From Streptomyces tsukubensis (GTDB lineage Bacteria; Actinomycetota; Actinomycetes; Streptomycetales; Streptomycetaceae), in NCBI RefSeq assembly GCF_009296025.1, contig NZ_CP045178.1, positions 248,001 to 312,000 of the forward strand: a DNA stretch of 64,000 nt. The letters are read 5' to 3'. Shown here piece after piece: positions 33,675 to 42,755 of this stretch. The translations under genes and the position numbers were made by a program. A model generated the notes under the pieces. That model made no database searches, had not been told where the DNA came from, and saw only the letters and a list, made by a program, of their open reading frames with translations. Every line of letters starts with the position of its first letter. Position 1 is the stretch's first letter.

Positions 33675-35576
33675 ATGTTCGGACACCTTGACGCTCACCC
33701 GACGCCATCGGCAACCGACCCGGCTCCGCCCAGGCCCGAGTACCCGCGACCGTCGTTCGCCCGTACCGACTGGCTGAACCTCAACGGGACGTGGGAGTTC
33801 GCCAGGGACCCCGGCGACAGCGGTCTGGAGCGCGGGCTGCTCGAACAGCCCCTGCCCGAGCGGATCACCGTCCCCTTCTGCCCCGAGTCGGAGCTGTCCG
33901 GCATCGGCGACACCGACTTCCTGCACGCCGTCTGGTACCGCAGGACGGTGACGATTCCCGCCGCCTGGGCCGGCCGTCGAGCGGTGCTGCACTTCGGGGC
34001 CGTCGATCACGACTCCACCGTCTGGGTCAACGGCACGGAAGTGGCCCGGCACAGCGGCGGGTTCACCCCCTTCAGCGCCGATCTCAGCGATGTGGCGCGA
34101 CCCGGTGAAGAGGCCGTGATCGTGGTGCGGGCGAGAGACACCGCCCACGGCCCCCAGGCCCGTGGCAAGCAGTCGACCGAGTACGCCAACAGCGCCTGCA
34201 ACTACACGCGGACGACCGGGATATGGCAGACCGTGTGGATGGAGCCGGTCGCCGATGTGCACCTGCGCCGTCCGCTGATCACCCCCGACCTGGGCGGCGG
34301 CCTTTTCCACCTGGAGCTGCCGCTCTCCGCCAACCGCCCCGGCCACCGGGTGCGCGCCCGGCTGAGCGACGCGGACGGCACCGTGGCGCAGGCGTCGGTC
34401 CGCGCCGATCTGGACCTCGCACCCCGGCTGGTCCTGCAAGTGCCCGCCGACCGCAGCCGCCCCTGGTCACCGCAGGACCCGCATCTGTACGGGCTGCTGC
34501 TGGAGATCGTGGACGACGGCGGCGAGGTGGTGGACCGCGCCGTCTGCACGGCCGGTCTGCGCTCGGTCTCCATCGACGGCAAGCGGCTCCTGCTCAACGG
34601 GCAGCCGGTCTTCCAACGTCTGGTGCTCGACCAGGGCTGGTACCCCGACGGGCTGATGACCGCGCCCGACGACGCGGCGCTGGTCCGCGACATCGAGCTG
34701 TCCATGGCGGCCGGCTTCAACGGCGCACGACTGCACCAGAAGGTGTTCGAGGAGCGGTTCCTGCACCACGCGGACCGTCTCGGGTATCTGGTGTGGGGCG
34801 AGTTCGGCGACTGGGGCTGCCACACGCCCGGCGGCACGACACGGGACAACCAGCGGCCCACCGCCGGGTACGTCGCCCAGTGGCTGGAGGCGCTGGAGCG
34901 GGACCGGTCGCATCCTTCGATCGTCGGCTGGTGCCCCCTCAACGAGACCCACCAGCTGCTGCACGACCGGCACACGGTGCTCGACGACGTGACCCGCGCG
35001 ATGTTCCTCGCCACCAAGGCCGCGGACACCTCCCGTCCGGTCATCGACGCCTCCGGCTACTCCCACCGGGTCGCGGAGACCGACGTCTACGACTCCCACA
35101 GCTACGAGCAGGACCCGGCGGCGTTCCGCGCGCGACTCGCCGGCCTCGCCGAGGGCGACCCGTACGTCAACCCCCGCGACCAGCAGCCGGACGTCACGTG
35201 GTCGCTCCCCTACCGCGGGCAGCCGTACTTCGTCAGCGAGTTCGGTGGCGTGTGGTGGAACCCGGAGGAGGCGCGGGCGGCGGGCGAGGACCGCACGGTC
35301 TCCTGGGGGTACGGACAGCGTCCCCGGGACGAGGAGGACTTCCACCAGCGGTTCTCCGGCCTCGTCGGGGTCCTGCTGGACGACCCTGACATGTTCGGCT
35401 ACTGCTACACCCAGCTCACCGACGTCTTCCAGGAGCAGAACGGCGTCTACCGTTTCGACCGCTCCCAGAAGCTGGACGTGAGCCGCGTGCGGGACGCCCA
35501 GCTCCGGCCCGCAGCCTACGAGAAGGGCACCTCAGGACCGGCCGACGCCGGCTCCTCCCCGAAGGCTGAGGCGTGA
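33675..35576 (+). CDS. Glycoside hydrolase family 2 enzyme, intracellular
   Basis: 633 residues from ATG 33675 behind GGAGG; no signal peptide. GH2 layout: sugar-binding jelly roll (about 20-180, FARTDWLNLNGTWEFARDP, DHDSTVWVNG), immunoglobulin-like middle domain, and TIM barrel with the acid/base Glu in GWCPLNETHQ (about 423) and nucleophile Glu in YFVSEFGGVWW (about 521). The family includes beta-galactosidases, beta-glucuronidases and beta-mannosidases; the shortened barrel end fits none that I can assign firmly. It heads an operon with an importer and stands near a GH51 arabinofuranosidase, so arabinogalactan- or arabinoside-derived oligosaccharides are plausible substrates. Confidence 0.85.
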   Translation: MFGHLDAHPTPSATDPAPPRPEYPRPSFARTDWLNLNGTWEFARDPGDSGLERGLLEQPLPERITVPFCPESELSGIGDTDFLHAVWYRRTVTIPAAWAGRRAVLHFGAVDHDSTVWVNGTEVARHSGGFTPFSADLSDVARPGEEAVIVVRARDTAHGPQARGKQSTEYANSACNYTRTTGIWQTVWMEPVADVHLRRPLITPDLGGGLFHLELPLSANRPGHRVRARLSDADGTVAQASVRADLDLAPRLVLQVPADRSRPWSPQDPHLYGLLLEIVDDGGEVVDRAVCTAGLRSVSIDGKRLLLNGQPVFQRLVLDQGWYPDGLMTAPDDAALVRDIELSMAAGFNGARLHQKVFEERFLHHADRLGYLVWGEFGDWGCHTPGGTTRDNQRPTAGYVAQWLEALERDRSHPSIVGWCPLNETHQLLHDRHTVLDDVTRAMFLATKAADTSRPVIDASGYSHRVAETDVYDSHSYEQDPAAFRARLAGLAEGDPYVNPRDQQPDVTWSLPYRGQPYFVSEFGGVWWNPEEARAAGEDRTVSWGYGQRPRDEEDFHQRFSGLVGVLLDDPDMFGYCYTQLTDVFQEQNGVYRFDRSQKLDVSRVRDAQLRPAAYEKGTSGPADAGSSPKAEA

Positions 35577-36889
35577 TGCCCGGCCGCTCCACCAGCAGGC
35601 GGGCCCTGCTGCGTGGCGCCCTGTTCGGCGCGTCCGCCGCCGCTCTCACCCCCGCCCTCGCCGCGTGCGGCTCCGTGGCCGGCGCCGTCTCGTCGGACGC
35701 GGACATCCAGTTCTGGCACCTCTTCTCCGGCGCCGACGGCGCCCTGATGCAGAACATGATCGCCGACGTGGAGAAACGGGTCCCGGAACTCCGGCCCAGG
35801 AGCACGGTGCTGGAGTGGGGCGCCGCCTATTACACCAAGCTGGCGATGGCCTCGGCCGGCGGGCGCGCCCCCGATGTCGCGGTCATGCATGTGTCACGGC
35901 TGGCGGGCTACGCCCCCGGCGGTCTGCTCGACCCCTGGGACCTGGACCTCCTCGCCGAGTTCGGCGTGGCGAGGGACGAACTGAACCCGAAGGTCTCCGC
36001 GCTCGGCCGCTACGACGACAAGCCCTTCGCCATACCGTTGGACACCCACCCCTTCGTGGTCTTCTACGACCGTGACGTCATGGACAAGTCGGGGCTGCTC
36101 GACAGCCAGGGGAAGCTGATACCACTGGAGAACCCGGAGAACTTCCTGGAGGCCGCCGCGAAACTGCGGAAGGACACCGGGAAGCTCGGCCCTGTCGTCG
36201 GTGTCTTCAGCGACACGGCCCAGGCCTGGCGGCTGTTCTGGGGCTTCTACAGCCAGACCGGCGGCCCTTTCGACCTCTCGGAGAAGAAGCCGCGGGTCGA
36301 CGAGGACAAGATGGCGAAAGTCATCGACTTCATCAAGAAGCTGACCGCGCCGGACTGCCGCACCATGGACTACCCGGCCGCCATCGCGGCATTCACCACC
36401 CGCCGTTCGCCCTTCGTCTTCTCCGGCGAGTGGGAGTCGGCGACCTACCGAGGCTCGGGCATCGACCTCGGCGCCGCCCCGCTGCCCACACTGTTCGGCC
36501 GTCCCGCCACGCAGGCCGACAGCCACACCTTCGTCCTGCCGCACCAGGACGACCCCGACCCGGCTCGCAGGCGCGGCGCCCACCGGCTCGTCGCCGAGAT
36601 CCTCACATCCAGTCTCACCTGGGCCAAGGCCGGCCATGTCCCCGCCTATCTGCCGGTGGTCGAGTCGAAGGCGTACGCGGCGCTCGACCCGCAGGCCTCC
36701 TACGCGCCGGCCGCCGACCATCCCGCGCTGGACCCGCAGGCGTGGTTCACCGGTTCGGGTTCCGACTTCCAGGCACGTATGTGCCAGGCCCTCCAGAGTG
36801 CGATCAACGGCTCGGCCTCGACGGGGAGCACCGTCAAGAAAATGCTCTCCGAGATCGACTTCTTCCTCTCCAAGCCCAATCCGGCCTGA
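35576..36889 (+). CDS. Sugar ABC transporter substrate-binding lipoprotein
   Basis: 437 residues; its ATG overlaps the GH2 stop (TGATG). Twin-arginine-type signal SRRALLRGALFGASAAAL ends in a lipobox, LAAC, so it is a membrane-anchored lipoprotein outside the cell. The body is a family 1 extracellular solute-binding protein (IQFWHLFSGADG, FAIPLDTHPFVVFYD), delivering an oligosaccharide to the two permeases encoded next. No ATPase gene is present; in Streptomyces the shared ATPase MsiK usually serves such importers. Confidence 0.9.
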   Translation: MPGRSTSRRALLRGALFGASAAALTPALAACGSVAGAVSSDADIQFWHLFSGADGALMQNMIADVEKRVPELRPRSTVLEWGAAYYTKLAMASAGGRAPDVAVMHVSRLAGYAPGGLLDPWDLDLLAEFGVARDELNPKVSALGRYDDKPFAIPLDTHPFVVFYDRDVMDKSGLLDSQGKLIPLENPENFLEAAAKLRKDTGKLGPVVGVFSDTAQAWRLFWGFYSQTGGPFDLSEKKPRVDEDKMAKVIDFIKKLTAPDCRTMDYPAAIAAFTTRRSPFVFSGEWESATYRGSGIDLGAAPLPTLFGRPATQADSHTFVLPHQDDPDPARRRGAHRLVAEILTSSLTWAKAGHVPAYLPVVESKAYAALDPQASYAPAADHPALDPQAWFTGSGSDFQARMCQALQSAINGSASTGSTVKKMLSEIDFFLSKPNPA

Positions 36890-36913
36890 CCGGGACAGGA
36901 AAGGCATCTCGCC

Positions 36914-37816
36914 ATGAGTACAGTCCCCACCGGAGTCCGGCGAACGGCAGCGGGGCGCTCCCGTCGTACCGGCCCTCTCTTCGTCGCTCCGTTCCTCGTG
37001 TTCTTCGTGCTCTTCCTGGTCGTGCCCCTGGGCTGGGGCCTGTGGATGAGCTTCACCGACTCCAGCCTCACCGGCCGGGGCGACGGGGCCTTCGCGGGGC
37101 TCGCCAACTACGCGGAGGCGCTGACCGATGCCGAGATGTGGTCCAGTCTCGGCAACACCGCCGTCTTCACCGTCCTCTCCTCCGTACCCCTGGTCGTCGT
37201 CGCGCTGATCATGGCGCTACTGGTGCATACGGGGCTGCCCGGCCAGTGGCTGTGGCGGCTCGCCTACTTCATGCCGTATCTGCTGCCGGTCGCGGTGGTC
37301 TGGCAGATCTGGCTGATGCTGTTCCAGCCGGGGCAGGGCCCGCTCAACTCGATGCTCGGCGCCGTGGGTCTTGACGGCATCGGCTGGCTGACCGATACGA
37401 AGTTCGCGATGTGGGCGGTGGTGCTGGTCACCGTCTGGTGGACGGTCGGCTTCAACTTCCTGCTGTACCTCGCCGCCCTCCAGGCGGTCCCCGACCACCT
37501 CTACGAAGCGGCGGCGATCGACGGCGCGGGGGCCTGGCGCCGTCTCTGGTCGATCACACTGCCCCAACTGCGCCGCACGACGGGGCTGATCGCCGTGCTC
37601 CAGGTCCTCGCCTCACTGAAGGTGTTCGACCAGATCTACCTGCTGACCCGGGGCGGTCCCGACGGCTCGACCAGGCCCGTCGTGGAGTACATCTACGACA
37701 CCGGGTTCACCGGGTACCGGCTGGGCTACGCCTCGGCGATCAGTTACGTCTTCTTCGCGATCCTGATCGTTCTCTCGATCGCCCAGTTCAGGCTCTTCTC
37801 GCGCAGGGAGGCGTGA
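36914..37816 (+). CDS. Sugar ABC transporter permease (MalF type)
   Basis: 300 residues, six membrane helices starting at PLFVAPFLVFFVLFLVVPLGW. The EAA loop that contacts the ATPase is YEAAAIDGAGAWRRLWSITLPQL. Forms the membrane channel together with the next gene product. 24 bases separate it from the binding-protein gene; same operon. Confidence 0.92.
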   Translation: MSTVPTGVRRTAAGRSRRTGPLFVAPFLVFFVLFLVVPLGWGLWMSFTDSSLTGRGDGAFAGLANYAEALTDAEMWSSLGNTAVFTVLSSVPLVVVALIMALLVHTGLPGQWLWRLAYFMPYLLPVAVVWQIWLMLFQPGQGPLNSMLGAVGLDGIGWLTDTKFAMWAVVLVTVWWTVGFNFLLYLAALQAVPDHLYEAAAIDGAGAWRRLWSITLPQLRRTTGLIAVLQVLASLKVFDQIYLLTRGGPDGSTRPVVEYIYDTGFTGYRLGYASAISYVFFAILIVLSIAQFRLFSRREA

Positions 37817-37818
37817 CC

Positions 37819-38751
37819 ATGACGACCGACACCCTCAGCCCGCGTCGTGAACCCCCCGTCGCCTCCTCACCGGCGCGCCGTGCGCCGGGCCGTCCGTACC
37901 GCTCCACCGGACCTCAGGCGATCCTCGGTTCGGGTCCCGCGGCGAAGGTGGTGGCGATCGTCGCGCTGCTGCTGATGACGGTGATGTGGCTGATTCCTCC
38001 GGCGTGGATGGTGGTGACGTCCTTCAAGAGCGAGCCCGACGCCGCCGCCCCCGACGGCTGGATGCCCAAGCACGGCTTCACCGCCGACGCGTACCAGAAG
38101 ATCCTCGACCAGGGGAACCTGCCCCTGTGGGCGCTGAACAGCCTTGTGGTGACGGTGTCGGTGACGGCGCTCACGGTGGTCGTCTCCGCACTGGCCGCCT
38201 ACGGCTTCTCCCGCACCGTCTTCAGGGGCCGCAAGGGGCTGCTCGCCCTCACGCTCGCCTCGATCATGGTGCCGCCGCAGATACTCATCGTGCCGCTCTT
38301 CAGGGAGATGGTGACCTCCCGTCTCGCGGACACCTACGCGGCGATGATCCTGCCCCAGGTGGTGGCGCCCGCCATGGTGTACATCCTCAAGCGGTTCTTC
38401 GACGGGATCCCGCGCGAGCTGGAGGAGGCCGCCAGGCTCGACGGGGCGGGCAGCCTCCGGGCGTTCTGGTCCATCGTCCTGCCGCTGTCCCGGCCCATCC
38501 TCGCGGCCGTGGCCATCTTCGTCTTCATCACCACCTGGAACAACTTCCTCTGGCCCTTCGTCAGCACCAGCGACCCTGACCTGATGACCCTTCCCGTCGG
38601 TCTCTCCACGGTGAAGGACTCCTACGGCCTGCAGTACGCACAGATCGCCGCGGCCTCCGTGCTGGCGTCGATCCCGCTCATCGTCGTCTTCATGGTCTTC
38701 CAACGGCAGATCGTGAAGTCGGTGGCCACGACGGGGCTCGGCGGGCAGTAA
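37819..38751 (+). CDS. Sugar ABC transporter permease (MalG type)
   Basis: 310 residues from ATG 37819, two bases after the previous stop. Long basic, proline-rich N-terminus, then membrane helices (VVAIVALLLMTVMWLIPPAW) and the EAA loop ELEEAARLDGAGSLRAFWSIVLPL. Second half of the import channel. A hairpin after it ends the operon. Confidence 0.92.
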   Translation: MTTDTLSPRREPPVASSPARRAPGRPYRSTGPQAILGSGPAAKVVAIVALLLMTVMWLIPPAWMVVTSFKSEPDAAAPDGWMPKHGFTADAYQKILDQGNLPLWALNSLVVTVSVTALTVVVSALAAYGFSRTVFRGRKGLLALTLASIMVPPQILIVPLFREMVTSRLADTYAAMILPQVVAPAMVYILKRFFDGIPRELEEAARLDGAGSLRAFWSIVLPLSRPILAAVAIFVFITTWNNFLWPFVSTSDPDLMTLPVGLSTVKDSYGLQYAQIAAASVLASIPLIVVFMVFQRQIVKSVATTGLGGQ

Positions 38752-38777
38752 CGCGCCATCGCGGCCTTCCTCCGCAC

Positions 38778-38815
38778 CGCCGTCCTCCTTTGCCCTTCCC
38801 CGGGGGAGGACGGCG
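38778..38815. terminator. Bidirectional hairpin between permease and LacI genes
   Basis: An 11-bp perfect inverted repeat, CGCCGTCCTCC (38778-38788) and GGAGGACGGCG (38805-38815), with a 16-base loop, in the 70-base convergent gap. Confidence 0.65.
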
Positions 38816-38821
38816 TGCGTC

Positions 38822-39937
38822 CTACGGGGTGCCCCCACCCGTCCCCGTCCCCTCGCGTACCCCCGTGCTCTCCCGTACGCGCAGCCGGTGGCCGATGACG
38901 ATCTCCCGCACCGGGGCCGAGGGCGTCTCGATCCGCTCCTGGAGCAGGGCGAGCGCGCGCTCGGCGACAGCGGTCTTGTCGGGGCTCACGCTGCTGAGAC
39001 TCGGCACGCTGAACCGCCCCTCGTCCACGTCGTCGAAGCCGATGACGGCGATGTCCTCGGGCACCCGCAGCCCCCGCTCGTGGAGTACGCGCAGCACGCC
39101 GAGGGCCAGCGCGTCGTTGAAGCAGAAGACCGCGTCGGGGCGTTCTCCCCTGTCCAGCAGGGCTGTCATGGCGTCGGCCCCGTGCCGTCGGTGGTAGCCG
39201 GGTGTCTCGCACTCAAGCCCTCGGTCGCCGGGTAGTCCCGCAGCGTGCAGCGCCTCCCGGTACCCGGTCAGGCGCAGCAGCGGCGTGCCCACGAAGGGCT
39301 CGCTCCGCACTCCGACGGCGGCGATCCGTCCGCGGCCGAGACCAATGAGGTGCTGTACGGCGTCCCTGGCCGCGCGGATGTTGTCGACCGCCACATGGTC
39401 GGCGAGACCGCCGCTGGGGCGCTCCCCTATGAGGACCACGGGCGTGCCGGCCAGCCGGTCCATCAGCTCCGTGCCTCGCAGCGTCAGAGGGCTGAGTACG
39501 ATCCCGTCCACCACTTTCCCGCCGAGCGCGGCGAGCACCGCCTCCTCCCGTTCCCGTTCGCCGAGGGTCTGCTCGATGAGGATCGTGAACCGGCCCGCCG
39601 CCGCTTCGAGGAAGCAGCGGGCCAGCTCGGCGAAGTAGGGGATGTCGAGTTCTGGCACGATCAGGCCCACCATGCCGGTGCGTCCCCTGCGCAGGTTCCT
39701 CGCGCTGGTGTTGGGCCGGTAGCCGAGGTGCCTGATGGCGTCCTTGACCCGGTCCCTGGTGGCGGGTGTGACATGCACGAACCCGTTGATGACGTTGGAG
39801 ACCGTCTTGGGCGACACTCCCGCGAGCGCCGCCACGTCCTTCATGCCGACGCTTCTACGACCGGACGACGGGGTGGGAGGAGCGGGCGGTGTCCCGGGAT
39901 CACCACCGGATCCACCGAAAGGGTCTGCCGCACTCAC
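38822..39937 (-). CDS. LacI-family regulator of the GH2/GH51 sugar cluster
   Basis: 371 residues from GTG 39937. A Pro/Gly/Ser-rich leader of about 30 residues precedes the helix-turn-helix MKDVAALAGVSPKTVSNVIN, and the hinge is in NTSARNLRRGRTG. The sensor domain has VFCFNDALALGVLRVL and VIGFDDVDEGRF. It starts four bases after the GH51 stop, so the two form an operon, and it is convergent with the importer operon. The palindromes in front of the GH2 and GH51 genes are probably its operators. The inducing sugar is unknown; arabinose-containing oligosaccharides are a fair guess. Confidence 0.87.
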   Translation of the reverse strand: MSAADPFGGSGGDPGTPPAPPTPSSGRRSVGMKDVAALAGVSPKTVSNVINGFVHVTPATRDRVKDAIRHLGYRPNTSARNLRRGRTGMVGLIVPELDIPYFAELARCFLEAAAGRFTILIEQTLGEREREEAVLAALGGKVVDGIVLSPLTLRGTELMDRLAGTPVVLIGERPSGGLADHVAVDNIRAARDAVQHLIGLGRGRIAAVGVRSEPFVGTPLLRLTGYREALHAAGLPGDRGLECETPGYHRRHGADAMTALLDRGERPDAVFCFNDALALGVLRVLHERGLRVPEDIAVIGFDDVDEGRFSVPSLSSVSPDKTAVAERALALLQERIETPSAPVREIVIGHRLRVRESTGVREGTGTGGGTP

Positions 39938-39941
39938 GCGG

Positions 39942-41474
39942 TCAGGCCGGACCGCGGCCGGTGGCGGGGCTGTCGTACGCCAGCCGCAGCAGGTTCCAGG
40001 AGCTGGGGGCCAGTTCCGTGGTGAGCACGCCGTCCGTGGGCCGGGTGGGGACGACCGTCCGTGGGGCGACCCGATCCGGTTCGGCCTCGGTGTTGACGGC
40101 GGTGGGGTCGTCGTCCGCGAGTACCAGGTGCTCCACCAGCCGGACGCCGGGGAACGCCTTGAGTGACGTCTCCAGCGTCATGGGCCGCGTCCGGTCGCGG
40201 TTGACGGCGAAGAGGCTGATCTCGCCGTTCTTCCTGTCCAGGGTCGCCGTCGTCCACAGCAGCGGGACCTCGCCGTACCTGCCGGTCTCGGTGCGGGGCG
40301 TCTCGGGTTCGGTGCGCAGGACCTCGCCCTTGGCGTGCCTGGCGGTAAGCGCGAAGGGATGGAAGATGGTCTGCCGCCAGGCCGGGCCTCCCGGCCTGGT
40401 CATGATCGGCGCGATCACGTTGGCGAGCTGGGCCTGGCAGGCCACCGACACGCGGTCGGCGTTGCGCAGGAGCGTCATCAGCAGGCTGCCTACGACCACC
40501 GCGTCCGTCACGTCGTACACGTCCTCGATGAGCCGGGGCCGCTCGGTCCACTCCAGACTGTCCTCGCCTCCCCAGCCCTTCTGGTACCAGACGTTCCACT
40601 CGTCGAAGGAGAGGTTGATCCTCCGCTTGCTGCGTACCTTGCTGCCGACGTGGTCGGCTGCCGCCACCACGGAACGGATCATGTCGTCCATTCCGCTGCC
40701 GCTCGCGAGGAAGGAGTCCACGTCACCGTCGAGCGGCTCGTAGTAGGCGTGTGCGGAGATCAGGTCGACGTGTTCGTAGGTGTGTTCAAGGACGGTGGCC
40801 TCCCACGCCCCGAAGGTGGGCATGTCCGCGTGGGAGCTTCCGCACGCCACCAGCGAGAGCCGGGGGTCGAGCCGTTTCATGGCGCGGGCCGTCTCGGCCG
40901 CCAGCCTGCCGTACTCCTCAGCGGTCTTGTGCCCCATCTGCCAGGGGCCGTCCATCTCGTTTCCCAGGCACCACAGCAGGATGTCGTGCGGGTCCGCGAC
41001 ACCGTGCTCGCGGCGGAGTTCCGCGTAGCGGGTGCCGGAGGAGTGGTTGGCGTACTCCAGCAGGTTGAGAGCGTCCGAGGTGCCCCTGGTGCCCAGGTTG
41101 ACGGCCATCATCGGCTCGACACCGGCCTTGCGGGCCCACGCCATGAACTCGTTGAGTCCGAAGGTGTTCGGCTCCAGGCTCCGCCAGGCGAGATCGAGGG
41201 TGGTGGGGCGGTCGGCGAGCGGGCCGACGCCGTCCTCCCAGCGGTGGTTGGAGACGAAGTTGCCGCCGGGGTAGCGGACGGTGGTGACCCCGAGTTCACG
41301 GGTCAGTTCGAGGACGTCGGTACGGAAGCCGTCCTCGTCGGCTGTCGGGTGTCCCTCCTCGAAGACGCCGGTGTAGACCGAGCGGCCCATGTGCTCGACG
41401 AAGGAGCCGAAGAGCCTCTCGTCGACCGCGCCGATCCGGAAGTCCGGATCGAGCGTGAGACGGGACCTGTGCAT
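39942..41474 (-). CDS. Alpha-L-arabinofuranosidase, GH51
   Basis: 510 residues from ATG 41474 with AGGAGG upstream; no signal peptide, so it acts inside the cell on imported oligosaccharides. GH51 clan A barrel: acid/base E173 in LLWCLGNEMDG and nucleophile E292 in INLSFDEWNVW, with VRYPGGNFVSNHRWEDGVG near the N-terminus typical of the family; C-terminal beta domain from about 380. It releases terminal alpha-L-arabinofuranose. Upstream operator and operon with the LacI gene indicate local control. Confidence 0.95.
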   Translation of the reverse strand: MHRSRLTLDPDFRIGAVDERLFGSFVEHMGRSVYTGVFEEGHPTADEDGFRTDVLELTRELGVTTVRYPGGNFVSNHRWEDGVGPLADRPTTLDLAWRSLEPNTFGLNEFMAWARKAGVEPMMAVNLGTRGTSDALNLLEYANHSSGTRYAELRREHGVADPHDILLWCLGNEMDGPWQMGHKTAEEYGRLAAETARAMKRLDPRLSLVACGSSHADMPTFGAWEATVLEHTYEHVDLISAHAYYEPLDGDVDSFLASGSGMDDMIRSVVAAADHVGSKVRSKRRINLSFDEWNVWYQKGWGGEDSLEWTERPRLIEDVYDVTDAVVVGSLLMTLLRNADRVSVACQAQLANVIAPIMTRPGGPAWRQTIFHPFALTARHAKGEVLRTEPETPRTETGRYGEVPLLWTTATLDRKNGEISLFAVNRDRTRPMTLETSLKAFPGVRLVEHLVLADDDPTAVNTEAEPDRVAPRTVVPTRPTDGVLTTELAPSSWNLLRLAYDSPATGRGPA

Positions 41475-41552
41475 ACGTGTCTCCTCCTGTGACAGCCGCC
41501 GACTCGCCCGGCCGAAAGGCTTGTCGGCCGACGGAACCCAGCCTGCCAGCTA

Positions 41553-41570
41553 TTTACAACGTGGTAAATC
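41553..41570 (-). promoter_or_regulatory. LacI-type operator before the GH51 gene
   Basis: ATTTACAACGTGGTAAAT, a near-perfect 18-base palindrome, 79 bases upstream of the GH51 ATG. Its TTTACA and GTAAA arms match the operator in front of the GH2 gene. Confidence 0.6.
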
Positions 41571-41711
41571 CTGCGTGGAGGATCTTTTGTGCAGGGCGCC
41601 GGAGGCCGGGTCCGCCAATACCCTTCCCTGTGGGAGTACGCGTCGGACGCCCGCGGCCGGGTGCGGTGCCGGCCGCCGGGCGTGCGGGTCACTTCGGCCG
41701 CTCGGTCCCGC

Positions 41712-42518
41712 TCACCGTCGCGCGGCTCCGGTCGCCGCGTCGCCCGTCACCGTGACCTGGCGCCCCTGGGCCGTGGTCGACGACGTCGAGCTGAGGCAGC
41801 TTCCCGAGGCGGGGTCGGTGACGGTGGGCAGCCCGCCCGTGTACTCCTCTCCCGCCTCGGTGCCGATCGGCTTGCCGTAGGTGACGGTGGCCCGCTGGGA
41901 ACAGCCGGCGCTCAGATAGGGCTCGATGAAGCCGCCGTCCGCGTTCTTGAACCGGCCGGAGGACGAGGGCAGTCCGAAGCCGCCGATGTGGGCCACCTCG
42001 GCACCGGTCGAGGCGTTGACCACATCGCCGGTCATCTGCTGCGTGGCGCCGCTCACACTCGCGCGCTTGAGTACGAGGGCGTACATCGTGCCCTTCTCGT
42101 ACGGGAATCTGACGGCGCAGCTCACTCCGGCTCCCCCGTCCGCGCCGTACGAACAGTTGCCGTCCGTGGTGGTGGCGTCCGCGTTGAACGAGCTGAACAC
42201 GGCTTGGAGCGTGGGGCGCCCCGCGGAGTCCACCTCCTTGGGCTGGAACCCCGCGTAGGGACGGGTGCCGCTCTCCAGGGTGGTGTAGTAGGAGAAGTAG
42301 AGGCCACCGGCGGCGGGGGCGGACCGGAAGGCCATCGGGAGGGTCAACCGGCTGACCGGGCCCGGTGCTCCGGTCGTCCATGAGCTGGTGGGCGTCGAGG
42401 CCCACGACTCTCCCGCCGTTCCGAGGACGACGAGGACGGCGGCCCCGACCGCCGTCAGGCCTTTCGCCAGTCGTCGGCGGGTCCGGGTGGGGGTCGCGGT
42501 TTGCGTCCGGGTGTCCAT
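41712..42518 (-). CDS. Secreted protein of unknown function
   Basis: 268 residues from ATG 42518, which has a textbook AGGAGG site. A basic N-terminus (TRTRRRLAKG) and hydrophobic stretch (AVGAAVLVVLGTAG) ending ESWAS form a Sec signal. The mature part is beta-rich, with SWTTGAPGPVSRLTLPMAF, GLYFSYYTTLESGTRPYAGFQ and four cysteines that could pair. The order of motifs recalls lectin-like or DUF3472-like domains, but I cannot assign a family. It follows the GH95-type gene on the same strand after a 237-base gap with a possible operator, so it may bind or act on the same polysaccharide. Confidence 0.75.
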   Translation of the reverse strand: MDTRTQTATPTRTRRRLAKGLTAVGAAVLVVLGTAGESWASTPTSSWTTGAPGPVSRLTLPMAFRSAPAAGGLYFSYYTTLESGTRPYAGFQPKEVDSAGRPTLQAVFSSFNADATTTDGNCSYGADGGAGVSCAVRFPYEKGTMYALVLKRASVSGATQQMTGDVVNASTGAEVAHIGGFGLPSSSGRFKNADGGFIEPYLSAGCSQRATVTYGKPIGTEAGEEYTGGLPTVTDPASGSCLSSTSSTTAQGRQVTVTGDAATGAARR

Positions 42519-42588
42519 GGGGTTCCTCCTGAGGCCGTGCGCGAGTGGGGTGTCGGCGGGAAGGGGGAGGCGTCGACGCGTGGCAGCA

Positions 42589-42603
42589 TGTAAGCGGTTG
42601 CTA
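42589..42603 (-). promoter_or_regulatory. Possible LacI-like operator before the secreted-protein gene
   Basis: TGTAAGCGGTTGCTA has the NAAGCG-type core seen in many LacI-family sites and lies about 70 bases upstream of the start of the secreted protein gene. Low certainty. Confidence 0.25.
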
Positions 42604-42640
42604 CGGCCCCGCAAGGGGATCCGGGATCTTTCTACGCGTT

Positions 42641-42673
42641 ACTGCGCCACGACTGCGCCACGACTGCGCCGCG
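42641..42673. repeat. 11-bp tandem repeat, three units
   Basis: ACTGCGCCACG at 42641-42651 and 42652-42662, then ACTGCGCCGCG at 42663-42673. It lies in the 237-base gap downstream of the GH95-type gene (83 bases past its stop, minus strand). Confidence 0.7.
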
Positions 42674-42755
42674 TGGGACCGCGGTCGGGACGCCGGCCGG
42701 GTGCACGCAACGGGGCGGGGCCGCCGCGGCCGGCTGCCGCGGCGGCCCCCGTAAG

